Assembly: GCF_030317205.1 (NCBI RefSeq)
Contig: NZ_JASZYB010000002.1
Coordinates: 909,598 to 973,597, forward strand
Reading direction: 5' to 3'
From: Variovorax sp. J2L1-78
GTDB taxonomy: Bacteria; Pseudomonadota; Gammaproteobacteria; Burkholderiales; Burkholderiaceae_C
DNA length: 64,000 bases
Part shown: positions 1 through 10,204 of the stretch, piece by piece
How positions within the stretch are numbered: position 1 is the first letter of the stretch
Layout of the letters: each line of letters begins with the position of its first letter
Translations under genes and position numbers: made by a program
Notes under the pieces: generated by a model
The model's input: the letters and a program-made list of their open reading frames with translations, nothing else
Told to the model about the DNA's origin: nothing
Database searches by the model: none

Positions 1-159
1 GCGATCATCGAGAACTGCACCGCTCAGCCCTACCGCGACATGCTGCGTACGTACTACGAAGAAGCCATCGCCACGCGCGGCGGGCAGACGCCGCATGTGC
101 TGGAGAAGGCGCTGTCGTGGCATGTGCGCTACCGCGACACGGGCAGCATGCTCGGCTGA
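1..159 (+). CDS. Acetyl-CoA hydrolase/transferase family protein, C-terminal end only
   Basis: Only the last 52 residues are present; the gene begins before the window. The tail contains TPHVLEKALSWHVRYRDTGS, which resembles the C-terminal end of acetyl-CoA hydrolase / succinyl-CoA:acetate CoA-transferase proteins (family knowledge). Such enzymes move or release CoA from short acyl-CoA esters in the cytoplasm. The active-site glutamate lies upstream and cannot be checked. The TGA stop is at 157-159. The following 145-nt gap carries dyad symmetry belonging to the next gene. The family call rests on a short tail, so a related CoA-transferase is possible. Confidence 0.7.
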   Translation, partial: AIIENCTAQPYRDMLRTYYEEAIATRGGQTPHVLEKALSWHVRYRDTGSMLG

Positions 160-257
160 CGCTCCGCCTCGGGCACCCCCGGACGCGACCGGTCGCGGGC
201 CCGGAATTTGCATCACGCACGGAAATGACCAAAAGTTTTCTTTGCGCAGGTATATTT

Positions 258-271
258 GTAATGAAATTTAC
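258..271 (+). promoter_or_regulatory. Putative RpiR-family operator
   Basis: An AT-rich imperfect dyad (GTAA-N6-TTAC, flanked by TG and T) sits 33 nt before the rpiR-like start codon. It resembles the TGTAAT-N-ATTACA style of site bound by HexR and other RpiR-family proteins. Its position fits autoregulation of the operon at 305-9369. The match is by eye; binding is inferred. Confidence 0.45.
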
Positions 272-275
272 TTTT

Positions 276-294
276 ATGCCCGCAAAGCGGGCAT
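276..294 (+). repeat. Perfect inverted repeat before the rpiR-like gene
   Basis: Two 8-base arms (ATGCCCGC and GCGGGCAT) flank an AAA loop, ending 10 nt before the start codon at 305. There is no T-run after it, so it is a poor intrinsic terminator. It could be a second operator or an mRNA hairpin that limits translation of the regulator. Confidence 0.5.
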
Positions 295-304
295 CCGCCC
301 CGGC

Positions 305-1225
305 ATGACCCCGCCTCCCTCCCCCGCCAGCAGCACCACGGTGGCGCAACGCATCGCGCAGGAACTGCCGCGCCTGACGCGTTCGCACCGGCAGGTCGCC
401 GACTACGTGCTCACGCATCCGCTGCAGGTCGCCACGCTGCCGATCGACGAGCTGGCGGTGGCGGCGGGCGTGTCGGTGGCGACGGCCAACCGCTTCGCAC
501 GGGCGCTGGGCTACGAGGGCTACGCCAGCTTCCGGGCCGAGCTGGTGCGAGGCTTCGAGCCGCTGATCGCGCCGGTCGAGCAACTGCGCGGCAACCTGGC
601 CCAGCCATCGACCGTCGCGGAGGTGTTCGCGACCGCGCTGGAAGAAAGCCACCGCAACATCGAGGCGACCCGTCGCACGCTGGACTACGGCGCCTGCGAG
701 CGGGCGGTGCAGCACATCCTCGACGCCCGGACGGTCTACATCGCCGGCTTCGGCGCCAGCGCCTGGCTTGCGGGGCTGCTGCACCACGGTCTCGACGCCT
801 ACTGCGCCGACTTGCGCCTGCTGCCAACCCCCAGCGGCGTGACGCACGGCGCCCGCTCGGTCGCGCGCGGCACCTCGCGCGACCTGCTGGTGGCCATCGG
901 CTTCCCGCGCTACCTGACCGACACCGTCACACTGGCCGGCATCGCGCGAGCCCACGGCGTGCGGGTGCTGGTGCTGACCGACCGGCCCAGTTCCCCCTTG
1001 GCGCCGCTGGCCGACGTGGTCCTGTATGCGCAGACCGAAACCCGTTACCGTCCCAACTGCGAGACCAGTGCGCTGGCCGTGATCGAGGCGTTGAGCAGTG
1101 CGGTCGCCCTGCGCACGCCGGGCGCCTTCCAGCTGGCCGGCAGCGTGATGGAGTCGGTCGTGCCCTGGCTGCACGGCGCGCAGGCCCTGCGCGCAGCGGC
1201 CGCCCATAAGAACGAGACATCATGA
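305..1225 (+). CDS. RpiR-family transcriptional regulator (HTH plus SIS domain)
   Basis: A 306-residue protein. An N-terminal HTH_6 domain covers roughly residues 10-85, with the recognition stretch VSVATANRFARALGYEGYAS. A SIS sugar-isomerase-like domain follows at about 125-260 and would bind the effector. RpiR proteins are cytoplasmic repressors or activators, usually controlling the adjacent operon. The ATG at 305 was chosen because the HTH starts soon after it and the open frame upstream is not protein-like; no strong Shine-Dalgarno is visible. The stop overlaps the next gene's start (ATGA at 1222-1225), so it is the first gene of the peptide-scavenging operon and probably its regulator. 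The effector is unknown: RpiR proteins usually bind sugar phosphates, but here a peptide or amino acid derivative is possible. Confidence 0.88.
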   Translation: MTPPPSPASSTTVAQRIAQELPRLTRSHRQVADYVLTHPLQVATLPIDELAVAAGVSVATANRFARALGYEGYASFRAELVRGFEPLIAPVEQLRGNLAQPSTVAEVFATALEESHRNIEATRRTLDYGACERAVQHILDARTVYIAGFGASAWLAGLLHHGLDAYCADLRLLPTPSGVTHGARSVARGTSRDLLVAIGFPRYLTDTVTLAGIARAHGVRVLVLTDRPSSPLAPLADVVLYAQTETRYRPNCETSALAVIEALSSAVALRTPGAFQLAGSVMESVVPWLHGAQALRAAAAHKNETS

Positions 1226-2163
1226 ACACCACTCCCGTCATTGCCATCCATGGCGGCGCCGGCACCATCGCCGCCGTGGCGGCCGACGCCGCCAGCGCCC
1301 AGCCCTACCGCGAGGCGCTGCACGCCATCGTCGCCGCCGCCCAGGCCGCGCTGCTGCGCGGCGCACCGGCGCTCGACGCCGTCTGTCTGGCCGTCGAGAT
1401 GCTGGAAGACTGCCCGCTGTTCAACGCCGGCCATGGCGCGGTCTTCACGCACGACGAAACGCACGAACTCGACGCGGCGGTGATGAGCGGTGCCGACCTG
1501 CGCGCCGGCGCCATCGCGGGCGTGAGCCACATCCGCCGCCCGGTGCGCGCCGCGCGTGCGGTGATGGAAGACGGCGCCCACGTCCTGCTGGCCGGCGCGG
1601 GTGCCGAGGCCTTCGCGCGGGCACGCGGCCTGGAGATGGTCGATCCGAGCTACTTCTCGACCGAGGCGCGCCGCCAGCAGCTGCACCATGCCCGCGCCGG
1701 CGACCGCGTCTCGCTCGACCACGACGGTGCGCCACTGGCCGAAGGCAGCAAGTTCGGCACCGTCGGCGCGGTCGCGCTCGATGTGCACGGTCACCTGGCC
1801 GCGGCCACGTCGACCGGCGGCATGACCAACAAGCGCGTCGGCCGCATCGGCGATTCGCCGCTGATCGGCGCCGGCACCTACGCCGACGACGCCACGGCAG
1901 CGGTGTCGTGCACCGGCAGCGGCGAGATGTTCATGCGCGTCGTCGCAGCCTACGATGTCTGCGCGCGCATGCGCTATGCCGGCCAGACCCTGCAGGAAGC
2001 GACCGACACGGTCGTCCTGCAGGTCTTGCCGAAGATCGATGGCCGCGGTGGCCTGATCGCGGTCGACCGCTTCGGCAACGTCTGCCTCCCCTTCAACACC
2101 GAGGGCATGTACCGCGCGCATGCCCGTGGCGCCGAAGCGCCCCACACTGCCATCCACCGTTGA
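1222..2163 (+). CDS. iaaA: Isoaspartyl peptidase / L-asparaginase (Ntn hydrolase)
   Basis: A 313-residue plant-type asparaginase that hydrolyses beta-aspartyl dipeptides and asparagine. The precursor cleaves itself just before the nucleophilic threonine. That residue is Thr180 in the KFGTVGAVALD segment, close to Thr179 of E. coli IaaA. The N-terminal IHGGAG motif and the TSTGGMTNKRVGRIGDSP segment of the beta subunit are also present. It overlaps the RpiR gene by 4 nt and ends 11 nt before gsiA. E. coli has the same iaaA-gsiABCD order, supporting a joint role in using glutathione and isopeptides. No signal peptide is seen. Confidence 0.93.
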   Translation: MNTTPVIAIHGGAGTIAAVAADAASAQPYREALHAIVAAAQAALLRGAPALDAVCLAVEMLEDCPLFNAGHGAVFTHDETHELDAAVMSGADLRAGAIAGVSHIRRPVRAARAVMEDGAHVLLAGAGAEAFARARGLEMVDPSYFSTEARRQQLHHARAGDRVSLDHDGAPLAEGSKFGTVGAVALDVHGHLAAATSTGGMTNKRVGRIGDSPLIGAGTYADDATAAVSCTGSGEMFMRVVAAYDVCARMRYAGQTLQEATDTVVLQVLPKIDGRGGLIAVDRFGNVCLPFNTEGMYRAHARGAEAPHTAIHR

Positions 2164-2174
2164 AACGGGTCGCC

Positions 2175-4067
<1,893 letters not shown>

Positions 4068-4126
4068 ACCGTCCCCCTTTCCTTTTTCTGATCCCTACCC
4101 CAACCGACTTCAAAGGAGTCTTCGCC

Positions 4127-5665
4127 ATGTTCAACAAACGCCTTTCCCGCATCGCAGGCGCGCTGGCCCTGGCCGGCGTCGCACTGTCCGCCCACGCCGC
4201 CAAGGACATCGTGGTCGCGGTGCAGTCGAACTTCACGACGACCGACCCGTACGACGCGAACGACACGCTGTCGCAGGCCGTCGCCAAGTCCTTCTACCAA
4301 GGCCTCTACGGCTTCGACAAGGACATGAAGATGGTGCCGGTGCTCGCCACCGGCTACACGGTCAGCAAGGACGGCCTGGTCTATACGATCAAGCTGCGCA
4401 GCGGCGTCAAGTTCCATGACGGCACCGACTTCAACGCCGAAGCGGTGAAGGCCACCTTCGACCGCGTGACCAACGCCGACAACAAGCTCAAGCGCTACAA
4501 CCTCTACAAGAACATCGCCAAGACCGAGGCGGTCGACGCGACCACGGTCAAGTTCACGCTCACCGAGCCCTTCTCGCCGTTCATGAACACGCTGGCGCAT
4601 CCGTCGGCCGTGATCATCTCGCCGGCGGCGCTCGCCAAGTTCGGCAGCAAGGGCATCGCGCAGAACCCGGTCGGTACCGGCCCGTTCAAGTTCGTCGAAT
4701 GGAAGTCGACCGACTACCTGAAGGTCGCCAAGTTCGACGGCTACTGGCGCAAGGGCTACCCGAAGGTCGACTCGATCACCTGGCGCCCCGTGGTGGACAA
4801 CAACACGCGCGCCGCGATGATGCAGACCAACGAGGCGCACTTCGCCTTCCCGATGCCGCCCGAGGCGGCACAGAACCTGCAGGGCAAGCCCAGCCTGGAA
4901 GTCACGGCCGCGCCGTCGATCATCCAGCGCTACATCTCGTTCAACACGCAGCAGAAGCCCTTCGACAACCCGAAGGTGCGCGAAGCCATCAACTACGCGA
5001 TCAACAAGGAAGCGCTGGTCAAGGTGGCCTTCTCGGGCTATGCGATCCCGGCCGAAGGCGTGCTGCCCAAGGGCGTCGACGGCGCGGTCAAGCTGGGCCC
5101 GTGGCCCTACAACCCGACCAAGGCAAAGGAACTGCTGAAGGAAGCCGGTTACCCCAACGGCTTCGAGAGCATCCTCTGGTCGGCCTACAACTACACGACC
5201 GCGCAGAAGGTGATCCAGTTCGTGCAGCAGCAACTGGGCCAGGTCGGCATCAAGGTGCAGGTGCAGGCGCTGGAAGCCGGCCAGCGCGTCGAACGCGTCG
5301 AAAGCGCGCAAGACCCGGCCACCGCACCGGTGCGCATGTACTACGTGGGCTGGTCGTCGTCGACCGGTGAAGCCGACTGGGCGCTGCGTCCGCTGCTGGC
5401 GTCGGAATCGTTCCCGCCGAAGCTCTTCAACACCGCGTACTACAAGAACGACGACGTCGACGCCGGCATCAAAAAGGCACTGGTCACGACCGACCCGGTC
5501 GCCAAGGCCAAGGTCTATGCCGACGTGCAGCAACGCATCTGGAAGGACGCACCCTGGGCCTTCCTGGTGACGGAGCAATTGCTGTCGGTGCGCGCGCGCA
5601 ACCTGGCCGGCTTCTACGTCATTCCCGATGGCAGCTTCAACTTCGACGACGTCGAACTGAAGTAA
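4127..5665 (+). CDS. gsiB: Periplasmic glutathione/peptide-binding protein
   Basis: A 512-residue SBP_bac_5 family solute-binding protein, the same length as E. coli GsiB. The Sec signal peptide has a hydrophobic core at about residues 10-22 and an expected cut after AHA near residue 24. The family segment KLRSGVKFHDGTDFNAEAVK is present. A good ribosome site AAAGGAG (4112-4118) lies 8 nt before the ATG. It delivers ligand to the inner-membrane channel. The 59-nt gap after gsiA is the longest inside this operon. Ligand could be glutathione or another short peptide. Confidence 0.9.
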   Translation: MFNKRLSRIAGALALAGVALSAHAAKDIVVAVQSNFTTTDPYDANDTLSQAVAKSFYQGLYGFDKDMKMVPVLATGYTVSKDGLVYTIKLRSGVKFHDGTDFNAEAVKATFDRVTNADNKLKRYNLYKNIAKTEAVDATTVKFTLTEPFSPFMNTLAHPSAVIISPAALAKFGSKGIAQNPVGTGPFKFVEWKSTDYLKVAKFDGYWRKGYPKVDSITWRPVVDNNTRAAMMQTNEAHFAFPMPPEAAQNLQGKPSLEVTAAPSIIQRYISFNTQQKPFDNPKVREAINYAINKEALVKVAFSGYAIPAEGVLPKGVDGAVKLGPWPYNPTKAKELLKEAGYPNGFESILWSAYNYTTAQKVIQFVQQQLGQVGIKVQVQALEAGQRVERVESAQDPATAPVRMYYVGWSSSTGEADWALRPLLASESFPPKLFNTAYYKNDDVDAGIKKALVTTDPVAKAKVYADVQQRIWKDAPWAFLVTEQLLSVRARNLAGFYVIPDGSFNFDDVELK

Positions 5666-5690
5666 ACGCGTCCACGCAGTTTCCGCGACG

Positions 5691-6611
5691 ATGACTTCCT
5701 ACATCCTCAAGCGCCTGCTGGGTCTGCTGCCGACGCTCCTCATCGTCGCGGTGCTGGTGTTCCTGTTCGTCCACATGCTGCCGGGCGATCCGGCGCGGCT
5801 CGCGGCGGGCGTCGACGCCAGCCCCGAGACGGTCGAACTGGTGCGCCAGGACCTGGGGCTCGACAAGCCCATGCCCCAGCAGTTCCTCAACTTCTTCGTG
5901 AACATCGTGCAGGGCGATTTCGGCCATTCGCTGCGCTCCAAGCGCCCGGTGTCGACCGAGATCGCCGAGCGCTTCATGCCGACGCTGATGCTCACCATCA
6001 CCAGCATGGTCTGGGCGGTGATCTTCGGCATGGTCATCGGCATCGTCTCGGCCGTGTACCGAAACCAATGGCCCGACCGCATCGGCATGACGCTGGCGGT
6101 CTCGGGCATCTCCTTTCCCGCCTTTGCGCTGGGCATGCTGCTGATGCAGGTGTTCTCGGTGCAGCTGGGCTGGCTGCCCACCGTCGGTGCCGATTCGTGG
6201 CGCCACTACATCCTGCCCTCGCTCACGCTGGGGGCTGCCGTCGCGGCCGTGATGGCGCGCTTCACGCGCTCATCCTTCATCGAGGTGATCCAGGAAGACT
6301 TCGTGCGCACCGCGCGCGCCAAGGGCGTGTCCGAAAAGTGGGTGGTGCTCAAGCACTGCCTGCGCAATGCGCTGATTCCTGTGGTGACCATGATGGGCCT
6401 GCAGTTCGGCTTCCTGCTGGGCGGCTCGATCGTGGTCGAGGCCGTCTTCAACTGGCCGGGGCTGGGCCGCCTGCTGGTCGACGCGATCGAGATGCGCGAC
6501 TACCCCATCATCCAGACGCTGGTGCTGCTCTTCTCGCTCGAGTTCATCCTGATCAACCTCGTGGTCGACGTGCTGTATGGCTTTATCAACCCGACCATCC
6601 GCTACAAGTGA
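5691..6611 (+). CDS. gsiC: Glutathione/peptide ABC transporter permease
   Basis: A 306-residue inner-membrane permease, identical in length to E. coli GsiC. It starts with the ILKRLLGLLPTLLIV transmembrane segment typical of DppB/OppB/GsiC, followed by the HMLPGDPA motif and about five more membrane helices. The EAA loop that contacts the ATPase is EDFVRTARAKGVSEKWVVLK. It begins 25 nt after gsiB and pairs with the next permease. DppB is the closest alternative name. Confidence 0.91.
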   Translation: MTSYILKRLLGLLPTLLIVAVLVFLFVHMLPGDPARLAAGVDASPETVELVRQDLGLDKPMPQQFLNFFVNIVQGDFGHSLRSKRPVSTEIAERFMPTLMLTITSMVWAVIFGMVIGIVSAVYRNQWPDRIGMTLAVSGISFPAFALGMLLMQVFSVQLGWLPTVGADSWRHYILPSLTLGAAVAAVMARFTRSSFIEVIQEDFVRTARAKGVSEKWVVLKHCLRNALIPVVTMMGLQFGFLLGGSIVVEAVFNWPGLGRLLVDAIEMRDYPIIQTLVLLFSLEFILINLVVDVLYGFINPTIRYK

Positions 6612-6621
6612 AGCCACGACC

Positions 6622-7506
6622 ATGACGACTTCTTCCACGGTCGCTGCAGACAACACGGTGCGCACGCCCTGGCGCGAGTTCTGGCGCAAGTTCCGCATGC
6701 AGCACGTCGCCTTCGGCGCGCTGATCTTCGTGGTGCTGCTGGTGGGGGTCGCGGTGCTCGCGCCATGGATCGCGCCCTACGACGCCGAGAACTTCTTCGA
6801 CTACGACCGCATCAACCAGGGCCCGTCGCTGGTGCACTGGTTCGGCGTCGACCCGCTGGGCCGCGACATCTTCAGCCGCATCCTGATGGGCACGCGCATC
6901 TCGCTGGCGGCCGGCTTCTTCTCGGTGGTGCTGGGTGCCATCATCGGTACCGTGTTCGGCCTCCTGGCCGGCTACTACGGCGGCTGGTGGGACCGCATCG
7001 TCATGCGCATCTCCGACGTGCTCTTCGCCTTCCCGGGCGTGCTGCTCGCGCTGGGCGTGGTGGCGATTCTCGGCAGCGGCATGGTCAACGTGGTGATCGC
7101 GGTGTCGGTCTTCAGCGTGCCGGCCTTCGCGCGCCTGGTGCGCGGCAACACGCTGGTGCTGAAGAACCTGACCTACATCGAGGCCACGCAGAGCATCGGC
7201 GCGAGCGACCGGACCATCCTGCTGCGGCACATCCTGCCGGGCACCATCTCGGCCATCGTCGTGTACTTCACGATGCGGCTGGGCACCTCGATCATCACGG
7301 CGGCGAGCCTGTCCTTCCTCGGCCTCGGCGCGCAGCCGCCGACGCCCGAGTGGGGCGCGATGCTCAACGAGGCGCGTGCCGACATGGTCAACGCACCACA
7401 TGTGGCGCTGTTCCCGTCGTTCGCGATCTTCTTCACGGTGCTGGCCTTCAACCTGCTGGGCGACGGTCTGCGCGACGCGCTCGATCCGAAGATCGATCGG
7501 CTGTAG
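6622..7506 (+). CDS. gsiD: Glutathione/peptide ABC transporter permease
   Basis: A 294-residue partner permease of the DppC/GsiD type. It has a short cytoplasmic N-terminus, a first membrane helix at about residues 29-51, the family motif FGVDPLGRDIFSRIL and the EAA loop YIEATQSIGASDRTILLRHI. The ATG at 6622 was chosen because the longer reading would overlap gsiC by 35 nt; the chosen start leaves a 10-nt gap. The stop is 2 nt before the next gene, so translation is probably coupled. Confidence 0.9.
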   Translation: MTTSSTVAADNTVRTPWREFWRKFRMQHVAFGALIFVVLLVGVAVLAPWIAPYDAENFFDYDRINQGPSLVHWFGVDPLGRDIFSRILMGTRISLAAGFFSVVLGAIIGTVFGLLAGYYGGWWDRIVMRISDVLFAFPGVLLALGVVAILGSGMVNVVIAVSVFSVPAFARLVRGNTLVLKNLTYIEATQSIGASDRTILLRHILPGTISAIVVYFTMRLGTSIITAASLSFLGLGAQPPTPEWGAMLNEARADMVNAPHVALFPSFAIFFTVLAFNLLGDGLRDALDPKIDRL

Positions 7507-7508
7507 CC

Positions 7509-8546
7509 ATGGCCCTCCCGGTCCCGCGCATCGGCCTCCTGCCTTCGGGTGCGCGCGATGCGATCACCGATGTGGAGGGCGTGACCGTCGGCCATGCGAC
7601 GCTCGACGAGGGTGAGGTGCAGACGGGCGTGACCGTGGTGCGCCCGCATGGCGGTGACCCCTACCGGCAGCGCGTGCCGGCCGGCTTCGCGGTGCTCAAC
7701 GGTTTCGGCAAGAGCGTGGGGCTGGTGCAGGTCGAGGAACTCGGCGTGCTCGAAACGCCGATTGCGCTGACCAACACCTTCTCGGTGCCCGCCGTGGCGG
7801 CAGCACAGATCCGCCACTGCGTCGCAGTAAACCCTGAATGCGGCCGCACGCTGCCGACGGTGAACCCGCTCGTCTTCGAATGCAACGACGGCTACCTCAA
7901 CGACATCCAGCGCATGGCGGTGACCGAGGCCGACTACCTGCGAGCCTGGTCTGGCGCGGGCAAGGTCTTCGCGCAAGGCGCGATCGGCGCAGGGCGCGGC
8001 ATGTCCAGCTTCGGCCTCAAAGGCGGCGTGGGCAGTGCCTCGCGGTGCTTGACGATCGGCGCAACCCCCTTCACCGTGGGCGCGCTGGTGCTGGCGAACT
8101 ACGGCCGGCCCGAACAACTGGCGGTGGCCGGCGACGCGTGGGGCCCGCGCCTTGCGGACGCCCTCGGCGCGCTGGACGCCGGCCCCGAGAAGGGCTCGAT
8201 CATCATGCTGCTCGCCACCGATGCGCCGCTCGATGCGCGCCAGCTGCGCCGCCTCGCGTTGCGCGCCGGGGCGGGGCTCGCACGCACCGGCTCGGTCTTC
8301 GGCCACGGCAGCGGCGACATCGCGCTGGCCTTCTCGACCGCCTACACGCTGCCGCAGCGCGCCGACGCGCCCATGCCCGCGGTCGCGCTGCTGCACGATG
8401 CGCTGCTCGACCCGCTCTTCCAGGCCGCGGCCGACAGCACCGAACAGGCGATCCTGCATGCGCTGTGGCGCGCCCAAACCGTCACCGGCCGCGACGGCCA
8501 TGTGCGGCGCGCGCTGCGCGATGTGCTGCCGCTTCCCACGAACTGA
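7509..8546 (+). CDS. P1 (DmpA/S58) family aminopeptidase
   Basis: A 345-residue self-processing hydrolase related to DmpA and BapA, which remove N-terminal D- or L-amino acids or cut beta-peptides. The expected autocleavage Gly-Ser pair is in EKGSIIMLLATDAPL, making Ser230 the nucleophile of the beta chain. The N-terminal DAITDVEGVTVGHATL segment and the central GAIGAGRGMSSFGLKGG segment are diagnostic. No signal peptide is visible, so it should act in the cytoplasm on peptides brought in by the Gsi importer. It starts 2 nt after gsiD. Exact specificity cannot be read from sequence. Confidence 0.88.
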   Translation: MALPVPRIGLLPSGARDAITDVEGVTVGHATLDEGEVQTGVTVVRPHGGDPYRQRVPAGFAVLNGFGKSVGLVQVEELGVLETPIALTNTFSVPAVAAAQIRHCVAVNPECGRTLPTVNPLVFECNDGYLNDIQRMAVTEADYLRAWSGAGKVFAQGAIGAGRGMSSFGLKGGVGSASRCLTIGATPFTVGALVLANYGRPEQLAVAGDAWGPRLADALGALDAGPEKGSIIMLLATDAPLDARQLRRLALRAGAGLARTGSVFGHGSGDIALAFSTAYTLPQRADAPMPAVALLHDALLDPLFQAAADSTEQAILHALWRAQTVTGRDGHVRRALRDVLPLPTN

Positions 8547-8550
8547 CCCT

Positions 8551-9369
8551 ATGAAAATCCTGATCTCTACCGACATCGAAGGCGTGGCCGGCGTCTACCA
8601 CCCGCAGCAGACGCGCGCAGGCAACGGCGAGTACGAACGTGCCCGCCGCTGGATGACCGAGGAGGCCAACGCCGCCATCGCCGGCGCCTTCGACGGTGGT
8701 GCGACCGAGGTCTACGTGAACGACTCGCACGGCGACTTCCGCAACCTGCTGCCCGACCTGCTCGACCCGCGCGCCCAGGCGATCCAGGGCAAGCCGCGCT
8801 ACCTCAGCATGGTGGCGGGCGTCGAGCTGGGCATGGACGGCGTCTGCATGGTGGGCTACCACGCGCGCGCGCAAGGTGCCGGCATCCTGGCCCACACCAT
8901 CAACAGCTTTGCCTTCGCGGCCATCGAGTTCGACGGCCAGCCGATGAGCGAGGCCGGCCTCTACGGGGCGCTGGCGGGCGCGTACGGTGCGCCGGTGCTG
9001 ATGGCGAGCGGCGACGACCTGTTCATCGAAGAAACGCGTCCGCTGTTTCCGTGGGTGACCTTCGTGCAGACCAAGCGTGCGACGGGGCAGACCAGCGGCA
9101 TCTCGTTGTCACCGGCGCAGTCGTGTGCAGCGATCCGTGCGGGCGTGGTCGCCGCGATCGCAGCGCGCGGGGCCGTCAAGCCGCTCGTGTGGCCGACGCC
9201 GCTGCGCGTGACGCTGCGCACGCAGACACCGGCGCTGGCCGACCTGTTCTGCCAGTGGCCCACCTTCGAGCGCGTCACGCCGGTCGAACTGCGCTTCGGC
9301 GCGCCTTCGGTCGAGGCGGCGGTACGAATGCTCAATTGCTGCTCTGCGATGTCGGCCATGCTGCGGTAG
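8551..9369 (+). CDS. M55 family D-aminopeptidase (DppA-like)
   Basis: A 272-residue M55 metallopeptidase resembling the self-compartmentalising D-aminopeptidase DppA of Bacillus. Zinc-ligand motifs are visible: ISTDIEG at the N-terminus (Asp8, Glu10), NDSHGD near residue 60, and VGYHAR and AHTIN further on. It is the last gene of the operon, 4 nt after the P1 peptidase, and would release D-amino acids such as D-Ala from imported peptides. With the P1 enzyme and IaaA it gives the operon three peptidases for non-standard peptide bonds. No clear terminator follows. Confidence 0.88.
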   Translation: MKILISTDIEGVAGVYHPQQTRAGNGEYERARRWMTEEANAAIAGAFDGGATEVYVNDSHGDFRNLLPDLLDPRAQAIQGKPRYLSMVAGVELGMDGVCMVGYHARAQGAGILAHTINSFAFAAIEFDGQPMSEAGLYGALAGAYGAPVLMASGDDLFIEETRPLFPWVTFVQTKRATGQTSGISLSPAQSCAAIRAGVVAAIAARGAVKPLVWPTPLRVTLRTQTPALADLFCQWPTFERVTPVELRFGAPSVEAAVRMLNCCSAMSAMLR

Positions 9370-9446
9370 CCCCACGCGAATGGCATGATCCGGACCCATA
9401 TCGGGGCCGCCACGCATGCGGGCCCTGGCCAACAGGGAGGACTGTC

Positions 9447-10181
9447 ATGCCATCGAATTCCACCACCGCGCCGTCCATCGCGCGCACCGGGCTGAAAGCC
9501 GGTGCCGCTTTTGCCGTCTCGGTCATCCAGGGCCTCGTGCTCGCCTTCGTGCTGGGCGGCGGTGTGTTCGCGTTCTACGTCACGCAACTGAGCGGACCGG
9601 GCGCGCCTGCTGCGCGCGCGGGTGGCGCCGGTGCCACGCTGGCGCTGCTCGTGTCGCCCACCTTGCTGGTGGCCACGCTGCTGCTCTTCTTCATGCCGCT
9701 TTACGTGATGGTCGGCGTCGCGCACGGTCGTCGCAAAGCCTTGCACAAGGTGGCGGCCGACCACGGCGATGCGATGTCGCAGCGGCTGGCCATCGCGATC
9801 GCCAGCCGCATCGAAGCGATGCCGCGCACGCACGGTGCGCTCCAACGCACCGCCGATTGGCTGTCGGTCGACCAGCTCTGCAGTCAGGTGGCGCCGATGC
9901 TTGGCAAAGGCCGTGCGGTCCGCGCCGTGATCGCGTTCGTGCTGAAGCGTTTGCCTCTGTCCGAGATGTTGGCCGAGTGGCAGCAGGCGCGCGCCGACAT
10001 GCCCGACCAGCCCACGCCGCCCGGCGTCGACAAGCCGACGGATCCGGCGCTGCGCGAACTGCTCACACGCCGCATTGCCGAGACGCTGAACGACCTGGGC
10101 GCGCCCTCGCGCACGCCGCTCTATATCGCCTTCGCAGCGCATGCCGCGCTGCTCGGCATCGGTCTCTGGCTGGTGTGGTGA
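9447..10181 (+). CDS. Hypothetical membrane protein
   Basis: A 244-residue protein of unknown function. Two N-terminal membrane helices lie at about residues 20-46 and 62-90, and a third at the extreme C-terminus (about 226-244, ending GIGLWLVW). The middle is a soluble, probably cytoplasmic, helical domain. A strong AGGGAGG ribosome site (9434-9440) fixes the ATG at 9447; upstream frames lack such support. It lies 77 nt after the D-aminopeptidase and converges with argC. I recognise no named domain. Confidence 0.7.
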   Translation: MPSNSTTAPSIARTGLKAGAAFAVSVIQGLVLAFVLGGGVFAFYVTQLSGPGAPAARAGGAGATLALLVSPTLLVATLLLFFMPLYVMVGVAHGRRKALHKVAADHGDAMSQRLAIAIASRIEAMPRTHGALQRTADWLSVDQLCSQVAPMLGKGRAVRAVIAFVLKRLPLSEMLAEWQQARADMPDQPTPPGVDKPTDPALRELLTRRIAETLNDLGAPSRTPLYIAFAAHAALLGIGLWLVW

Positions 10182-10204
10182 GTCGACTGAACTGAACGAG
10201 GGGC

